From Solen grandis (taxonomy: Eukaryota > Mollusca > Bivalvia > Adapedonta > Solenidae), in NCBI GenBank assembly GCA_021229015.1, contig CM037788.1, forward strand, positions 56,975,525 through 57,039,524: DNA of 64,000 bases. Reading direction: 5' to 3'. Under the pieces are notes generated by a model. It saw nothing but the letters and a program-made list of their open reading frames with translations. It had not been told where the DNA came from and searched no databases. The translations under genes were made by a program, and so were the position numbers. Below are positions 49,184 to 61,299 of this stretch, one piece after another. Position 1 is the first letter of the stretch. Each line of letters opens with the position of its first letter.

Positions 49184-49412
49184 TGACTTGACTTGAGCTT
49201 ATCGTCGCTTCGACAGTATGTCAGTCATATAGCGACGTCCAGGTAATTACAGGTGGAGGAAGACCCCAAATGCACGGAGGCATCCGGGTAGAACTACCGA
49301 CCTACCGCAAGCCAGCTGGAAGGCTTCCTCACATGAAAATCCGAATGACCCTGCCGGGATTCGAACCCACGCGGTGAGGGGCTAAGTGAGGGTGAAAGTC
49401 AGTGCCACATTT
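49184..49412 (-). mobile_element. SINE family 1, near-complete copy
   Basis: Reverse strand: tail CGTCGCTTCGACAGTATGTC, body AAGGCTTCCTCACATGAAAA and B box GGGATTCGAACCCACGCGGT. The 5' head is slightly truncated. Confidence 0.9.
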
Positions 49413-52262
49413 TTTCACATATTTTTCATAGTAATGTGTGTTTTTAGCTTTTGGTGACTGTTCAACTTACATGGAAACTCAATCATTCTTTTGTTTTATA
49501 GTGACTGCTTTCATCAACTGTCCTATTTTTACATCGATGTCAATGCATGTGACCTAAAATATGCCATTCCCCATAGATAAAATATCTCTATCACTTTGAA
49601 GAACAAACGCACTTTAAATACATTTAAATTGAAAGGGCCATTCTACAGTGTAGATGTGACGTTTAACCTCTTCACTTTCACGCATCATTAAGTCGATTCT
49701 AGCTTTTTCTACCTACGCAACTGATTACGCCAAGCGTTTGCGCATCCGTTGTAAATCGAAATTTAAATATCGAAGGATAAATCTAAATAATTTCTTATCA
49801 GGAAAATTCAATAATAACATATTCTAGCAAAAATAGACAACTAAGTAAGCACAGCATTTACAAAAATATTGCACAGCATTAGCCTATACTGTAGCAATCA
49901 CTTTCACTTCTAGCAATGGTATATTCTGTCAAACGTATGTCAGATATCGCAAAGAGTTTGGGATGCACAAATGGAGTGTCTTGCCAATGTTGTTGAGACA
50001 CTTTGGTCATCCTTCCAACCGAAATAAATGAGGCCGAAATGAATGATCTTTCAATAAACGATTCAAGAGAGTGGCCATGTATCCCATAATTCTTAGAGCG
50101 AAAGTGCGCAGATAATATAGCGTTTTTTTGTTGTTGTTTTTTTGTTTTGTTTTTTTTTCGGCCACAATGGTTACGGGTTATGAGAGTTTTTCTACATAGT
50201 TAAATCGAATGACGAGACGATGTTATGGTGAACAAAAATAACACATTTCTTGATAAAAGATACAAACAAATTGAGGTAATGTTTAATCATATCATTAGTC
50301 AACCCGGTCACTGGCGTAGCTCCACTATAGACTATAGGCATATAGACATGCACATGCTTTAGAAAAACAAACGATATTTTTAGATTAATGTTAGACTTAT
50401 ACTTCTTTATTTAAAGATTTTTTTCCAAAGAATTAAGACACTCTGCACACACACAGAAAATAGAACTTGCGAGTTTAATAAGTTGGATCTTCTTCCTCAG
50501 CCGAAGAATAGCCTGATTATTCATCTATTAAATGAACAAGGGCATAGAACGTGTAATTGCTGGTTCTGTTCAATGTCTCAAATTATGGGATTTTAAATGA
50601 GCTGCATTCCGTGTTTGCTAGGCACGTTATCAATGTCACCCTCAGCTATGGTAGTTTCACTAAAAATATATCATTGTTCAGTCCGGCGAAAGCTCTCCTT
50701 GAAAGAGGTTAACATCTGTCTTGGCAGTTCATAGCGGGTCATGGAACACATATTGTACCTTATATTGTACAAGTGAATCATATTAATACCTTTAATACAA
50801 ACACACAGGGTTGTAAATAACTGTAAGAGAACTGTATATTATGTGACCACCATAAAGCAGTATTGGTAGATCACGAGGCCTTTCTTGAATGTATTTGACC
50901 ATTTTTTTTTCAGATTATGCCTGGAAACTTTTGAATTTGACCTGGATGCTTGACATCTCTTTCTTGCCCGCCACCTTGCCATGCTGAAGTTCCTGACTGA
51001 CCTTTTTGAATAATTTTATAGTTATGTGTAACTGCGACAGCCTATCATAGTTTTGATGTATCGACCGCTTTTTTATTTGTTGTTTATTTTTTTATATAAT
51101 GTAATCGCAACATCTAAAATTTAATCCTATATTTTCATGCAGCACAATAATGTACTGCATGAATAATAAATGACAAATTGAATTGTAGAAATGTTTATGG
51201 CAACTTTTAGTTAATTTTATCCCAAAGGTTAATCCAGTATTTTCTGACCAGAGCACCAGAACACTATCAATTTTATTACCGTCATATGTGGAAAACTCCT
51301 GTAAAAGCCAGTGGAAAGTATTGTTTTAGCACACAGCAGATCATTGAATAATGCAAACATTAAAAAAGTATGGACATCACAGAGGAAATATTACCATATG
51401 TTTTTCCCATGTTTAAAGTCTTTAAAATTATTATTCATATGCAACCTGTGTAGCAAGAAATCAACATATTTTACACATATATTATGCAGGTATTTTTTTC
51501 TATTTTACATGAAACATTTTCATTTCTTGACTTATTTTAACACACAAGGTATCAGTTTGATGGTAATATTATGTTATATAATAAGATATAATTTACTCTC
51601 ATATACCTTCGCTAGAATAGGAGACATTTGGAAACGTGACTTTGCGAGAACTGGACAATTTGTTACTTGCTTTTGTGAGATGTAGACTAATTGCTTATAC
51701 TTGTTTAATAATAAGTTTCTTTTTTGAAGTCAATGTATGCTTTATATCTCTGAAGAAATCACCATCTACTGCATTTGTTACCCACCTGATTATGCATATT
51801 CAAACAGTTATCAACTCTGTGAGCAATTTTAAAAGTATGAAGGAGTTCTTTAAGTCAGGATATGTACAGAATTGTTCAACGGTCGCTGGAAAAAGAAACA
51901 TCAAATTATTTCCTTCAGATGGACACAAAGATATTTATAACTTTGTTATGACTTCAGTAATGTACTTTACTATTAAGTAAGTCCATAAATTATTCATTAT
52001 TGAAATATTATGAACACGTTGTATCCTTGTGATATATGTATTACATTTACATGTAAAAACACTTTATTATTATTTTCAACCTTAATATATGTTTCAATCA
52101 TATATAATCATTTAAGATTTTGTATGCATGATGTTCCAATCAATGCTATAAGTAAATAAATGATTGACAAGTTTTTTTTTGCTTTTTGTAATATGTCATA
52201 ATTCACAATGATGTTACATTTGCTATGTACAGTAACTACGAGTATGCTTTATAATATATATA
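49413..52262. other. 2.8-kb gene-free interval
   Basis: AT-rich. Open frames at 51311-51685 and 51636-51980 have no motif or splice support. A short + stretch near 50934-50975 (LCLETFEFDLDA then stop after a CAG) was considered as a terminal exon but not supported. Confidence 0.4.
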
Positions 52263-52390
52263 TAGTAAGTAAGTAAGTAAGTAGTAAGTAAGTAAGTAAG
52301 CAAAGTCTTTATTTAAAGTGGATAACATATTTGGCCTAAACCAATCTTCCATATGCATTTGCCGAAATGACTATACATGTTCAATTTTAT
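52263..52390 (-). mobile_element. probable LINE 3' end with (CTTA)n tail
   Basis: On the minus strand, CACTTTAAATAAAGACTTTG leads into about nine CTTAC-type tetramers. The layout is typical of a truncated non-LTR element. Confidence 0.55.
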
Positions 52391-54159
52391 TCTGATGTAA
52401 ATTGTCTAAATGTAAGTTTTTAACACACACAAAAATAAACTTTAAAAACATACGAAATAATCAGCATTATAAGGTCAAGACTTTTCGAGCTATTTCGATA
52501 TTGTTTTTGAATTGTATATTACATTTATCTTATTTAAATAACAAATACCTTTCTGCAAAGACCATTTTTTGCATAGTTCTATTTATCACATAGCCCACCT
52601 GTCTACGAGTTATATTTTCTTATCTCACACATATGTAATATCAACAAAAAGTACCACGCGCAGCAAGTCGAATGAATGTATAAAGTATACACAGCAGAGA
52701 GAGAATGTTTAAAGATATCAAACTATCAAAAATTCAGTCGGATAATTTTAGTAATTTCTACTCGTGTTATTGAAAGAATAGTATGTTCTGTTTACATGCG
52801 AATATAGAAATTAAACGTTCAAGTGGAACTACTTCTTATAAGCTTCAAATATGTTTAAGGTGTAAATTGGTCATGGGTTTTCCCTGCATAACCAAAAGAG
52901 ACACAGATGACATGCAAACGGGCGTTACCATAAACAGTGGACAGATTCTTACAACATCAATATTTGCTTTAGCCAATGTCTTTTAGAAATATATTATTTT
53001 GATGTGATATAACGTTACGTTAATCATCATATAATGATGAAGAAATGAAGATGATCTTTGATAATTATAATAAAACTCTTTTCGTAAATGCGCAAAGGTC
53101 TTTAAAAAAAATGCGTAGCTCAATAAAATCTAATCAAACGTTACAAAATAACCACACAATCTTATGTCCGATAGATATTCGTAATGAACTGTTTTAAGAT
53201 TTTTTTCATCTTGAGCAAGATAGACATCTTTTTTCGCAAGCTTGTGACTTTTCTGGAATACATATCAAGACAATTGAATAGGGGAGTTTCAATGTAGAGC
53301 ATCGATTTAATCCTTTGAAAACACTTTATGGAGAAAGAGCATCAACACATGCAGAAAAAGTGAGGTGATGGTGAAAAGGTAGTGTCTCAGTTTAAATCAA
53401 AAGACATTTCGTATTAAAATATATCTAATGATCGCCCTTTCTTTTAATAGAGTCCACGTGTTCCTCGGCCTTGTATACTCTATATATTAACAGCGGGGTG
53501 GTTTAGGATGGGGGTTCCAATGTAAAAAGAGCGGAAAAGTATCAGTTAAATTAATATCTCTCTTTTAAAAACTAAACTTTATAAAAAGGGTTTGCGTTTG
53601 AAATACATGAATTGGGGTTCGATTAAACATTTGTCTGACGCAATGTGAATTATAATGAACTCTTCATTATTACATTTTAGGTAACATAATTGAAAGTGAT
53701 ATGCCTACACTTGATATAATTTAACATTTTAACATCATTTTCTTAGTACCTTACGGAAAGCCATATCTCTTGAACAGTATTAACTATATCTATTTACAAA
53801 TTTACCATCTTCAACCCCTAACAAACGTCGTTTATCTGTCCACAGACAGATCTTTTTATACAATGGTGACCCTCTTGGGTGTCTTGGAATGTCACCACTA
53901 ATAAATACCGGCGGTTTCATAAACTAACTACATTATATATGTATAGCGTGTGTTTTTGTTACATGCAGATTAACAAAACGTCAACAAACTACCCGTAAAC
54001 ACTCCTTTTGAAACTCTTTTATATGGAAAAACACAAGAAAACAAATCGATAATTGATTCTGTTCAAAGGTTTATTATCAATAGTAAACGTTTTCATTCCT
54101 TAGCAATGAATTGCTGTGAGTGCTATTTTTTTTCTTACGTATATATTGATCTTTAATCT

Positions 54160-54160
<1 letters not shown>
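52391..54160. other. intergenic, nothing recognised
   Basis: AT-rich, no supported feature. Confidence 0.4.
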
Positions 54161-54196
<36 letters not shown>

Positions 54197-54234
54197 TTTC
54201 TCTCTCTCTCCATCTCTCTCTCTCTCTCTCTCTC
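54161..54234. repeat. 35-bp poly(C) tract followed by (CT)n
   Basis: Uninterrupted C from 54161 to 54195, then GTTT and a CT-rich run. The other strand is a 35-base poly(G). Confidence 0.95.
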
Positions 54235-54814
54235 TAAAATATATTATGATGATTAGTGTTTTTATGATACATTCAAATTGTGAAAAAATGATAATTTATA
54301 GTATCCACCGACAAATTTAATTAACAATCATATGGAGAAGACTTTTATAAGCCTTGGGCTTCCAGTCTAATCCAATTCTCAACAGGTATATGTTATTGTC
54401 ACGTATTGTATTTACTTACTGCTTTTGAGAAATAAATGTTTAAACTAAAACGTCAAATATACACACACATTCTTAACTTCAATTTTAATAATTTTTTTTA
54501 TTCAGATATGCATATTGTTAAGTTTCGATGATCATATTGTCACACGCAATTACGAAAGTCAGTCTTATGTACAGTCTTTGAATAAGTCCATTGATAAGTC
54601 AATTAATGAACTTTAAGATACTAAAGTGGGAGGAAATGGGAGCTTAATGAACACCGTAACTACAGGTATATCACTGTCGTATCTTCGGAGACTTGAAGAC
54701 ATTCATTGACCAATCGACCCACTTTCTTCTCCAACTGTCCACTTTCCCTCCATGATCTCAGCCACACCACCACGTCGGTTGATAATGTCTCATTTATATT
54801 TGACGTGAAATGTG

Positions 54815-54878
54815 TAAACGGAGCGCTATACGACTAAAATACTGTCGTTGCAATGTTTTACTCTAAATCACTCAACTA
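54815..54878 (+). mobile_element. SINE tail fragment
   Basis: GCGCTATACGACTAAAATAC TGTCGTTGCAATG then an AACTC-like end is a diverged family 1 tail. Confidence 0.5.
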
Positions 54879-55192
54879 ATTCATATTATCCTGACACCTC
54901 GAAAAAATACTGGAAGCATTATTCAATGATATCAAACATGCTTATCATCACCTCTCAACCCATCTTGTTTTGTAAATTGACGATTTTATACCCAAGATAA
55001 ATTAAAATTCATAAATAAAACAATTGTAGACAGGAACATTTATTGATAAATAGACAAAATCAGTTTTTCTTTGATTTATTAACATCTCCTTCCATTGTTT
55101 TGTTGATTTCTTCTGCATGCATAATCATCTTCTCCATATAGTGATGTCAAAATACATTTTCCTCAAAAGCGAGGGCAGCAATACAATTTTAC

Positions 55193-55341
55193 GAGTCTGC
55201 CGGGCAACTCTCGCTCCAGCTTCCAAAAGATCCGAACATACCGTGACCCGGGGCTACGGCCAGGTCATCAATGTTGGCTCCGGCATGGAAGGCGCGACAG
55301 TGAAACCTGATGTAGTTAGCGGCAGTGTCGTCTCCTCCGTG
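55193..55341 (-). CDS. VMO1-like (vitelline membrane outer layer) domain exon
   Basis: This 149-bp GC-rich exon has the acceptor ACTGTGTTACAG|CACGG and the donor GACTC|GTAAAA, entering in phase 0 and leaving in phase 2. It encodes HGGDDTAANYIRFHC and, at the end, GMFGSFGSWSESCPADS. VMO1 proteins have repeated GDDTAxNxIRxxC blocks followed by G-WSxxCP blocks, and this exon spans the end of the second and start of the third such repeat. The match to vertebrate VMO1 (DNTAANNVRFRC, FGDWSDHCPKG) is clear. VMO1 proteins are secreted beta-prism proteins of egg coats and other secretions. I found no partner exons on the minus strand here, so the gene extends across unseen introns or this is a lone fragment. 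Confidence 0.75.
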
Positions 55342-56827
55342 CTGTAACACAGTACTGTATAATATCGTACGGCGAATTATTTCCGCGTGTGTAATATTTG
55401 CGGTTTTGTCATTAAAAGATAATGAATAATGAAAGAGTGAATTCTTAACCAACAAAGAGTTTATTTCTGTCATTTTACCTTGCTAAATCAAAGATTAAAA
55501 TATGTGTAAGTTAAGATATTACCTTCACGCAAGGAAGATCACTCTATTTTTATCTCACATTCTCTACAATTCACCATACTGTACATAAGTACAACTGAAC
55601 AACTGCTATGGTTATGAGTAAGAAACGAACATTAGTTACTATACTTTCTATAGTTTTTGTAAAAAAAGCTGAGTCGATCCAATAAATATAAATGTATTTT
55701 CATTTTTTTTGTTGTTGAGATTTTTAGATTTATTTTAATCAAAATGTTTACACGTACTAAGAGTTTAAAACCTTATAGAAAATTAAGCAGTTGCATCCAT
55801 ACATATATTGTCACAATGCTATCAAAAGCTGCTTGCTGCAATAATGTCCAATTTGTCTTTTAATGTTGGTCAGGACAATTTTTGATGCTGAAAGGTAAAC
55901 CAGGGGCATAGCAACAAATGTTTCCAAATTAAGCTTACTAGATCACTTGAAAGCAATGGCGTATTTTAAATTTTACCGGGAGGACGGCACGTGTACTTTT
56001 ATAGTATTGAAAATATAAATGTTCTTTTCAGGAAGCATACAATTTGCGGAATGTTTATGTGCCGTACACGCAACATCTAAGTTGCCTTACTTAAAAAAAA
56101 AAAGGTCACACTTAAGAAGATTTTACATCAACGCAATTAGTAGATAATGCTGGTAGATGTCGTGCGATATTAAGTGAATGGCGCCTTTTCGGAATAATTG
56201 TAAGTTTGGTTGACGAAGGAGTTTGTTATGGATGAATACATATAAGATCGTACATGTCAAATTATAAATAATGCAATTATTTCAAGAAATGTTCCCTCTG
56301 GTAAAGTTGCTTTAGACATTTCCCCTATTCACTTAGTAATGTCACTCCCATACGGTGATGTGGATTTTTATTTTTACATTTAACTAGAATCACTTTTCCT
56401 TTATACAATCAAGCTCAGAATGTAATAGTTTTACGGAATTGTACCTTGTACAGAATTATAATGTGATTGTATCTAATCAGGGTTTTATTTGTATTATTTT
56501 ACAGCATTTGCATGGTATGCATTGTCGATGGTTATGAGACAGAAAATAATTATTTGGTTGCTTAGCAACCATAAAAACATATAATTGCGTTGTTTTTTAT
56601 TGTTGCCTTTTTGCTATGTTGGTGTCTTCCTTTGTACATTTAGGGATATTAATGATTTATGAAACAATATGTTTGAATACCCTTTCTGTTTGATTTTTTT
56701 TCATGATCCGGTGTTTTTTTTTATATTTCAGATAGGCATTTTTTGTATGTGTTTGTAATTAATTAATTAACAATCAATGTTACATTTCCAAATATATTGC
56801 AAGACATACATACGGTTGCACGATCTA

Positions 56828-56829
<2 letters not shown>
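55342..56829 (-). other. flank or intron of the VMO1-like gene, nothing recognised
   Basis: No upstream VMO1-like exon seen on the minus strand. Confidence 0.4.

Positions 56830-56892
<63 letters not shown>
56830..56892. repeat. (AT)n plus poly(T) tract
   Basis: About 17 AT dinucleotides followed by about 29 T. Confidence 0.95.
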
Positions 56893-56895
<3 letters not shown>

Positions 56896-57198
56896 GCATG
56901 CGGAATGAATTACTGATATCGAAATAATAACATTGATTGTTTCGGTTCGATATTTCCTAAGTGGAACATTTCTGATGTTCAAGCTTAGAACCACCCCATT
57001 TATCACCGTGAGTCACAAAAACATACTTACAGCGAATGCGAAAGCCGAATTTCACATATACTACGAAAAGCATCAGACCAAGTTATTCTTTCTATGCGTC
57101 GCATATTTTATTTTAGTACATAATTTTTATTTATGAGCCCTATAACAATTAAAGGGGCCTTTTAAATAATAATACACTGACGATCTCAATAATCGGGC

Positions 57199-57254
57199 CA
57201 ATAAAAAATATCACTGTCGGTCCTAGGCCGAAAGTTATATTATTTATTGGCCCT
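57199..57254. repeat. short hairpin, GGGCCAATAAA arms
   Basis: GGGCCAATAAAAAATAT and ATATTATTTATTGGCCC are inverted around about 22 bp. Further GGCCCT/GGGTC words follow to about 57380, so this may be the end of a small MITE. Confidence 0.5.
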
Positions 57255-57394
57255 GCTTTTTCTGCAATTGATTGGCTAAAGTAATAAAATTGTCATTAAA
57301 TAAGTGATTTGATATTGGCCCTATAATTTGTCATCGGAACTGTAGTATTGGTCCTCAGACAAATATCAGGGTCAATATTTAATAATTTATTTAA

Positions 57395-57628
57395 CCCTTT
57401 CCCTCATATAGACTCATTTTGACGCACTCAATAGGTACTACATAAATCCTGATCTGCAGAAAACCACAATTAAACCTTACCAAATTTAATTATAAAGTCC
57501 TCATTTTCAGACCACTGAGGAGCAGCGAACAGCATAAAACCTGATCAGCCTGCGAGTTACTCACAGGCTGATCTGGTTTTATGTTGTTCGCATAGGTCTT
57601 TTCATGGTGTCCTCTATGAGGGAAAGGG
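57395..57628 (-). mobile_element. piggyBac-like MITE, copy 2
   Basis: 234 bp flanked by TTAA at 57391-57394 and 57629-57632, the reverse complement of the copy at 2992-3225 with only scattered differences. The central palindrome is retained with one mismatch (CTCACAGG for CTCGCAGG). Confidence 0.85.
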
Positions 57629-58440
57629 TTAATAACATATATAATAGTCACGTTGATTATGAAACTATGTTACTTCCATTTGGTTACAATAATGATCGGA
57701 TCGCACATAAAGATGTTTCACCGAACCACATTGACTATCTTACGTTTCATATCGATGAGAGTTTCGCTTTGATGTGGTTCTTAACTTTATTGAAATACTC
57801 TGTTACAAGTTAATTGTATTTTGAATACGCTTGTAACCTTCATTCATGGAGGAAATAAAGTATATATCATTAGTTAATATCCTCGATTAGGCTAGTTTCT
57901 CAGGAACTGCCGCATTCGCTTTTAATGGCCCGCTTCGTTTTTGAAAAGTCCCGATATATATTTTTTAATGTTCCCCCAAAACAAAATCGTCGAATCCGCA
58001 ACCAACCGCTGTGGAAACAGCCATCAGCCATGGTTTACCTGTGCATGCTATACCGCATGTATAGCGGTGCCGAGTACCAGGCACCCATGATAAGAGCCTC
58101 CTTGCCGCCAAGATTCTGATCCATTTTTACTGAGTTTTCAAATGTGCTTCTTCGACGCATATTACGGCGAAGCGAAACAGAGAAACAGCATGTTTTGGTG
58201 ATGGCAAATTCTGTATCCTTTAAAACGCGTCAGAGGAATCGCATTTTAACAATTTTGATATATACAGGACATTCCTTTAAAACGCGTCAGAAGAATCGCA
58301 TTTTAACAATTTTGATATATACAGGACATTGGCTATATAGCGTGAAACTCCCGCTCTGATCTTTTGTTTGCCTGCTTAACTAATAACAGTAATAACACCG
58401 ACCGCCCACTCTGGTAAAGTTTTTCATTCGTTTTAAATAG
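57629..58440. other. interval with a 57-bp tandem duplication
   Basis: Two copies of a 57-bp unit starting TCCTTTAAAACGCGTCAGAG at 58216 and 58273. A 64-codon frame at 57925-58119 is GC-richer than its surroundings but shows no family motif. Confidence 0.5.
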
Positions 58441-58689
58441 CGGCCTGCGTGGATGAGAGGGTAAAGTCACTGACTTTAGCACTCACTCAGCCCCTCATCG
58501 CGTGGGTTCGAATCCCGGCAGCGTCATTTGGATTTTCATGTGAGGAAGCCTTCCAGCTGGCTTGCGGTAGGTCGGTGGTTCTACCCGGATGCTTCCGTGC
58601 ATTCGGGGTCTTCCTCCACCGGACGTCGTAATAGGACTGAAATACTGTCGAAGCGACGGTAAACTCAAATAGTAAGATAGTCAAGTCGT
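58441..58689 (+). mobile_element. SINE family 1, full copy
   Basis: Head GGATGAGAGGGTAAAGTCAC and CGTGGGTTCGAATCCCGGCA, body TTTTCATGTGAGGAAGCCTT, tail CTGTCGAAGCGACGGTAAAC. Confidence 0.9.
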
Positions 58690-58785
58690 ATTAAATAATA
58701 CACACATTCCAAAAAAGTACTTCCTGGTGTTCAGGCGACTGTTTCTGTTAGCCTACTTCTTGTTGTGACCTTATTTTCTGTTTGC

Positions 58786-58890
58786 AGTGGCGGATGGCAG
58801 TAATTTCTTATGTTTCACTCTATCCTACCCTGTCATGATCTTGTATGTCCGAATCATATCGCCACTCTCTCGTCTGTAGTGTAACTCTTA
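58786..58890 (-). pseudogene. decayed LINE reverse-transcriptase C-terminal fragment
   Basis: The minus strand reads YRRESGDMIRTYKIMTG, a stop, then DRVKHKKLLPSATANRK and a stop. The RRxxGDMIxTYKIMTGxDRV pattern is the conserved stretch after the reverse transcriptase domain in jockey/CR1-type non-LTR elements. It is about 35 residues, broken by an in-frame TAG. No further domains are readable beside it, so it is a dead fragment. Confidence 0.6.
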
Positions 58891-59818
58891 AGATAGATAC
58901 AGTATCCACTAAATTCATGTCAAAATAATACAGAAACTGATCCTGTAGGCGCTGCATTATTGTGATAATTGCGTGTATGTTTTAATAGTGACCAAAATTG
59001 AGCATGTTTTTTTTTCCCAAATCCTTTTATTTAAAGGGAGGCCTTATTGTTTGAGAGGGGCACATCTATTAAAAGAGAAACTATTAAAGACATAACCATT
59101 GAACCCAAACTTAACTTGTTGTTCATATAAAATCAGGACCTAGTACCGAATGAAGATCCATGATTAATAGCCATACCGTCATTATAAGACAACATAGTTG
59201 TAAAGTTTCATCGAGAAATGATATTAGAAAGAGGACTTTTAAGGAATGTAACTCAAGTGTTGCACTGGCCAGTTGGAAGCGTCAATGTTTCTATTTATAG
59301 TGTTATTGATACCCATACTATCTGCTGTATAATACAGAACAAGTCTCTTGTAAAATGTAAATGGTAAATAGATTTGTATACTTTTCATTGTCAGTTGCAC
59401 GTGGAGGCCCTTTACCTTTAAATATTTGCATTTTTATAATGACTTTTCCAATAAGAAAAAAAGAGATTCATATTACAGACAGCTGTTTGATGTAGAATGA
59501 TAGTATTGCAGAAACCCATATCACCCATTAACTGATAGAAACGCATTTTGACAAATAGAAATTTTATATTTTAAACTGTGAAAACTGAATTTGCTTCATG
59601 GGAACAAATGTTTCATTTTCCACAATAGAACAAATGCTCCAGTTCTCATAGTGTTTTCAAAGCTATTCAAAGAATTAAAATATATATTTTGAAATATTAA
59701 AAAAATATATGAGTTATAAATAGAAAAATGATGTCATAAAGATATGAGTTATAAATAGAAAATGATGTCATCATATGAGGTAATGGGTTAAACTTTATGC
59801 AACACTTCACCCTATAGG
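58891..59818. other. intergenic, nothing recognised
   Basis: AT-rich; a short direct repeat (ATGAGTTATAAATAGAAAAT GATGTCAT) occurs near 59708 and 59744. Confidence 0.4.
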
Positions 59819-60097
59819 TATAGGTTAATGTTTGTTATCGAGGTTTTAACAAATAAAACCGCTCAAGCTCGGCGCAGCCGACCGAGCGGTTGAACTTGTT
59901 AAACCCTCGATAACAACTTACTGTATGGAATTATGTTTTGACGTTACTACCCAAGTCCATCTCTACACGCATGCGCACAAAGATTGGTGGTATATACAAG
60001 GTTACCCATTAAACTAAGTGGTTTAACGAGTTAAACCGATCGAAAATTTTGTAAAATGCTGTAATCTTATTGGTCAAAATATAATTCCATACAGTAA
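59819..60097 (-). mobile_element. foldback MITE, copy 2
   Basis: Inverted copy of 15575-15842, including the long hairpin (about 59834-59913) and the CACGCATGCGCACAAAG core. It ends AATTCCATACAGTAA. A second TTACTGTATGGAATTATGTT sits at about 59928, just inside the hairpin, and is missing in copy 1, so this copy shows an extra inverted-repeat pair. Confidence 0.8.
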
Positions 60098-60799
60098 TGT
60101 ATGTATGTATATACACATAGTTATTCTAAGTTACTCGTAAGTTATTGTATTAATATCAATTATAATAGAGGGCCAGTTTTTTACTAAGCTCTTTGATAAT
60201 GTCCTCACAATAGGCCTGCGACCATCTTTCATGTTTTCTGTCATGTTAGTACTGGTAATAACATTCATGTTGTGTAAACGTTGATTGTCCCTTCCTCGCC
60301 TTGGGGTGGGGTTTGGGGTGGGGGTGAGTGACGGTATACCAGTACCGGCGATACATAAAGGTGACATTCGGTCAAAAAAAAAAAAAAAAAAAAAAAAAAA
60401 TGCTGTACCCGCTGAAAAGAATGTATGGCACGCGTCTGGTGATATGAAATACAATTACGTTGGTTAAATATACACATTCATGCAAAAATGAGAAGAAAAA
60501 AAACCAAAGATATATTTAAGCGAACTATACATGTAACAATAATTAAGAAGTTATAGATATTTTCCCATTTAACTTTTATCATGTAGTGAAGTTCGTTGTT
60601 TTCACGGATAAGGAGAGATCGGTAATTTTACTAAAAAGGCATGCCTCTATTTTCAAAGGCAGTATGTTAATCTTCTACTAAATGGGTCCATTTTTTTTTT
60701 TTGCTGAAAAACAAAACGAAACAACAAAAAAAAAATCGGAAAAAGACAGTGGTAAGATATGATAGAGTTCGGATGCGAAACAACAACAAAAAAAAAAAA
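60098..60799. other. intergenic with homopolymers
   Basis: Contains a 27-base A run at about 60374-60400 and other short A/T runs. Nothing else recognised. Confidence 0.5.
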
Positions 60800-61013
60800 A
60801 AAAAAATCGTAGGTTCTTTTTCGTGTCCGGGAAATAGCAACGAACGATACACGGGAGACAAGCTCCTGGGTAGAACCAGTACTGAGTTCCCTAGCAACCC
60901 CAATTTGCCGAGTGCAAGACAAAGGCGGATCTGGTACAAATTTTATACGTCTTTGGTTTGACGCGATCACCGGAGGAATGTGCCCCGGTTAAGAATCGAA
61001 TCCAAAACTTCCT
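60800..61013 (-). mobile_element. SINE family 3, second copy
   Basis: Shares CTCCTGGGTAGAACCAGTAC and TACGTCTTTGGTTTGACGCG with 39838-40185. The tRNA-like head is decayed and the inner end is poly(A) on the plus strand. Confidence 0.8.
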
Positions 61014-61113
61014 GATATTATATTGCTTATTCGAACTGATGAGAAGGAGAGAGAGAGAAGAAAATATGTTCTGTGCGAATTATGACTTGTTCATTTTAAA
61101 GTGTTTGCAAGTG

Positions 61114-61118
<5 letters not shown>

Positions 61119-61154
<36 letters not shown>
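61119..61154. repeat. (GA)n microsatellite
   Basis: About 18 GA dinucleotides, ending 30 bp before an assembly gap. Confidence 0.95.
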
Positions 61155-61157
<3 letters not shown>

Positions 61158-61184
61158 AGCGGGGAGGGGGGTAATAAAGTAGGA

Positions 61185-61284
61185 NNNNNNNNNNNNNNNN
61201 NNNNNNNNNNNNNNNNNNNNNNNNNNNNNNNNNNNNNNNNNNNNNNNNNNNNNNNNNNNNNNNNNNNNNNNNNNNNNNNNNNNN
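61185..61284. other. assembly gap, 100 N
   Basis: Exactly 100 N; true size unknown. Confidence 0.99.
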
Positions 61285-61299
61285 GTTTTAAAAACTACA

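Noticed and set aside
50934..50975. Possible short terminal exon (LCLETFEFDLDA then stop) after a CAG
   Set aside because: Only 13 codons, family not recognised, no upstream partner exon. The poly(T)-CAG could be chance.
51311..51980. Two overlapping plus-strand frames of 124 and 114 codons
   Set aside because: AT-rich composition (Phe/Ile/Tyr/Lys-heavy), no motif, different frames with no sensible splice link.
54665..54800. Open minus-strand stretch (WLRSWRESGQLEKKVGRLVN)
   Set aside because: Open for about 45 codons next to a SINE tail, with no splice sites or family match. More likely repeat-derived.
57925..58119. 64-codon plus frame, GC-richer than its surroundings
   Set aside because: Looks more protein-like than most (ends RASLPPRF) but I recognise no family and find no consistent splice sites or signal peptide.
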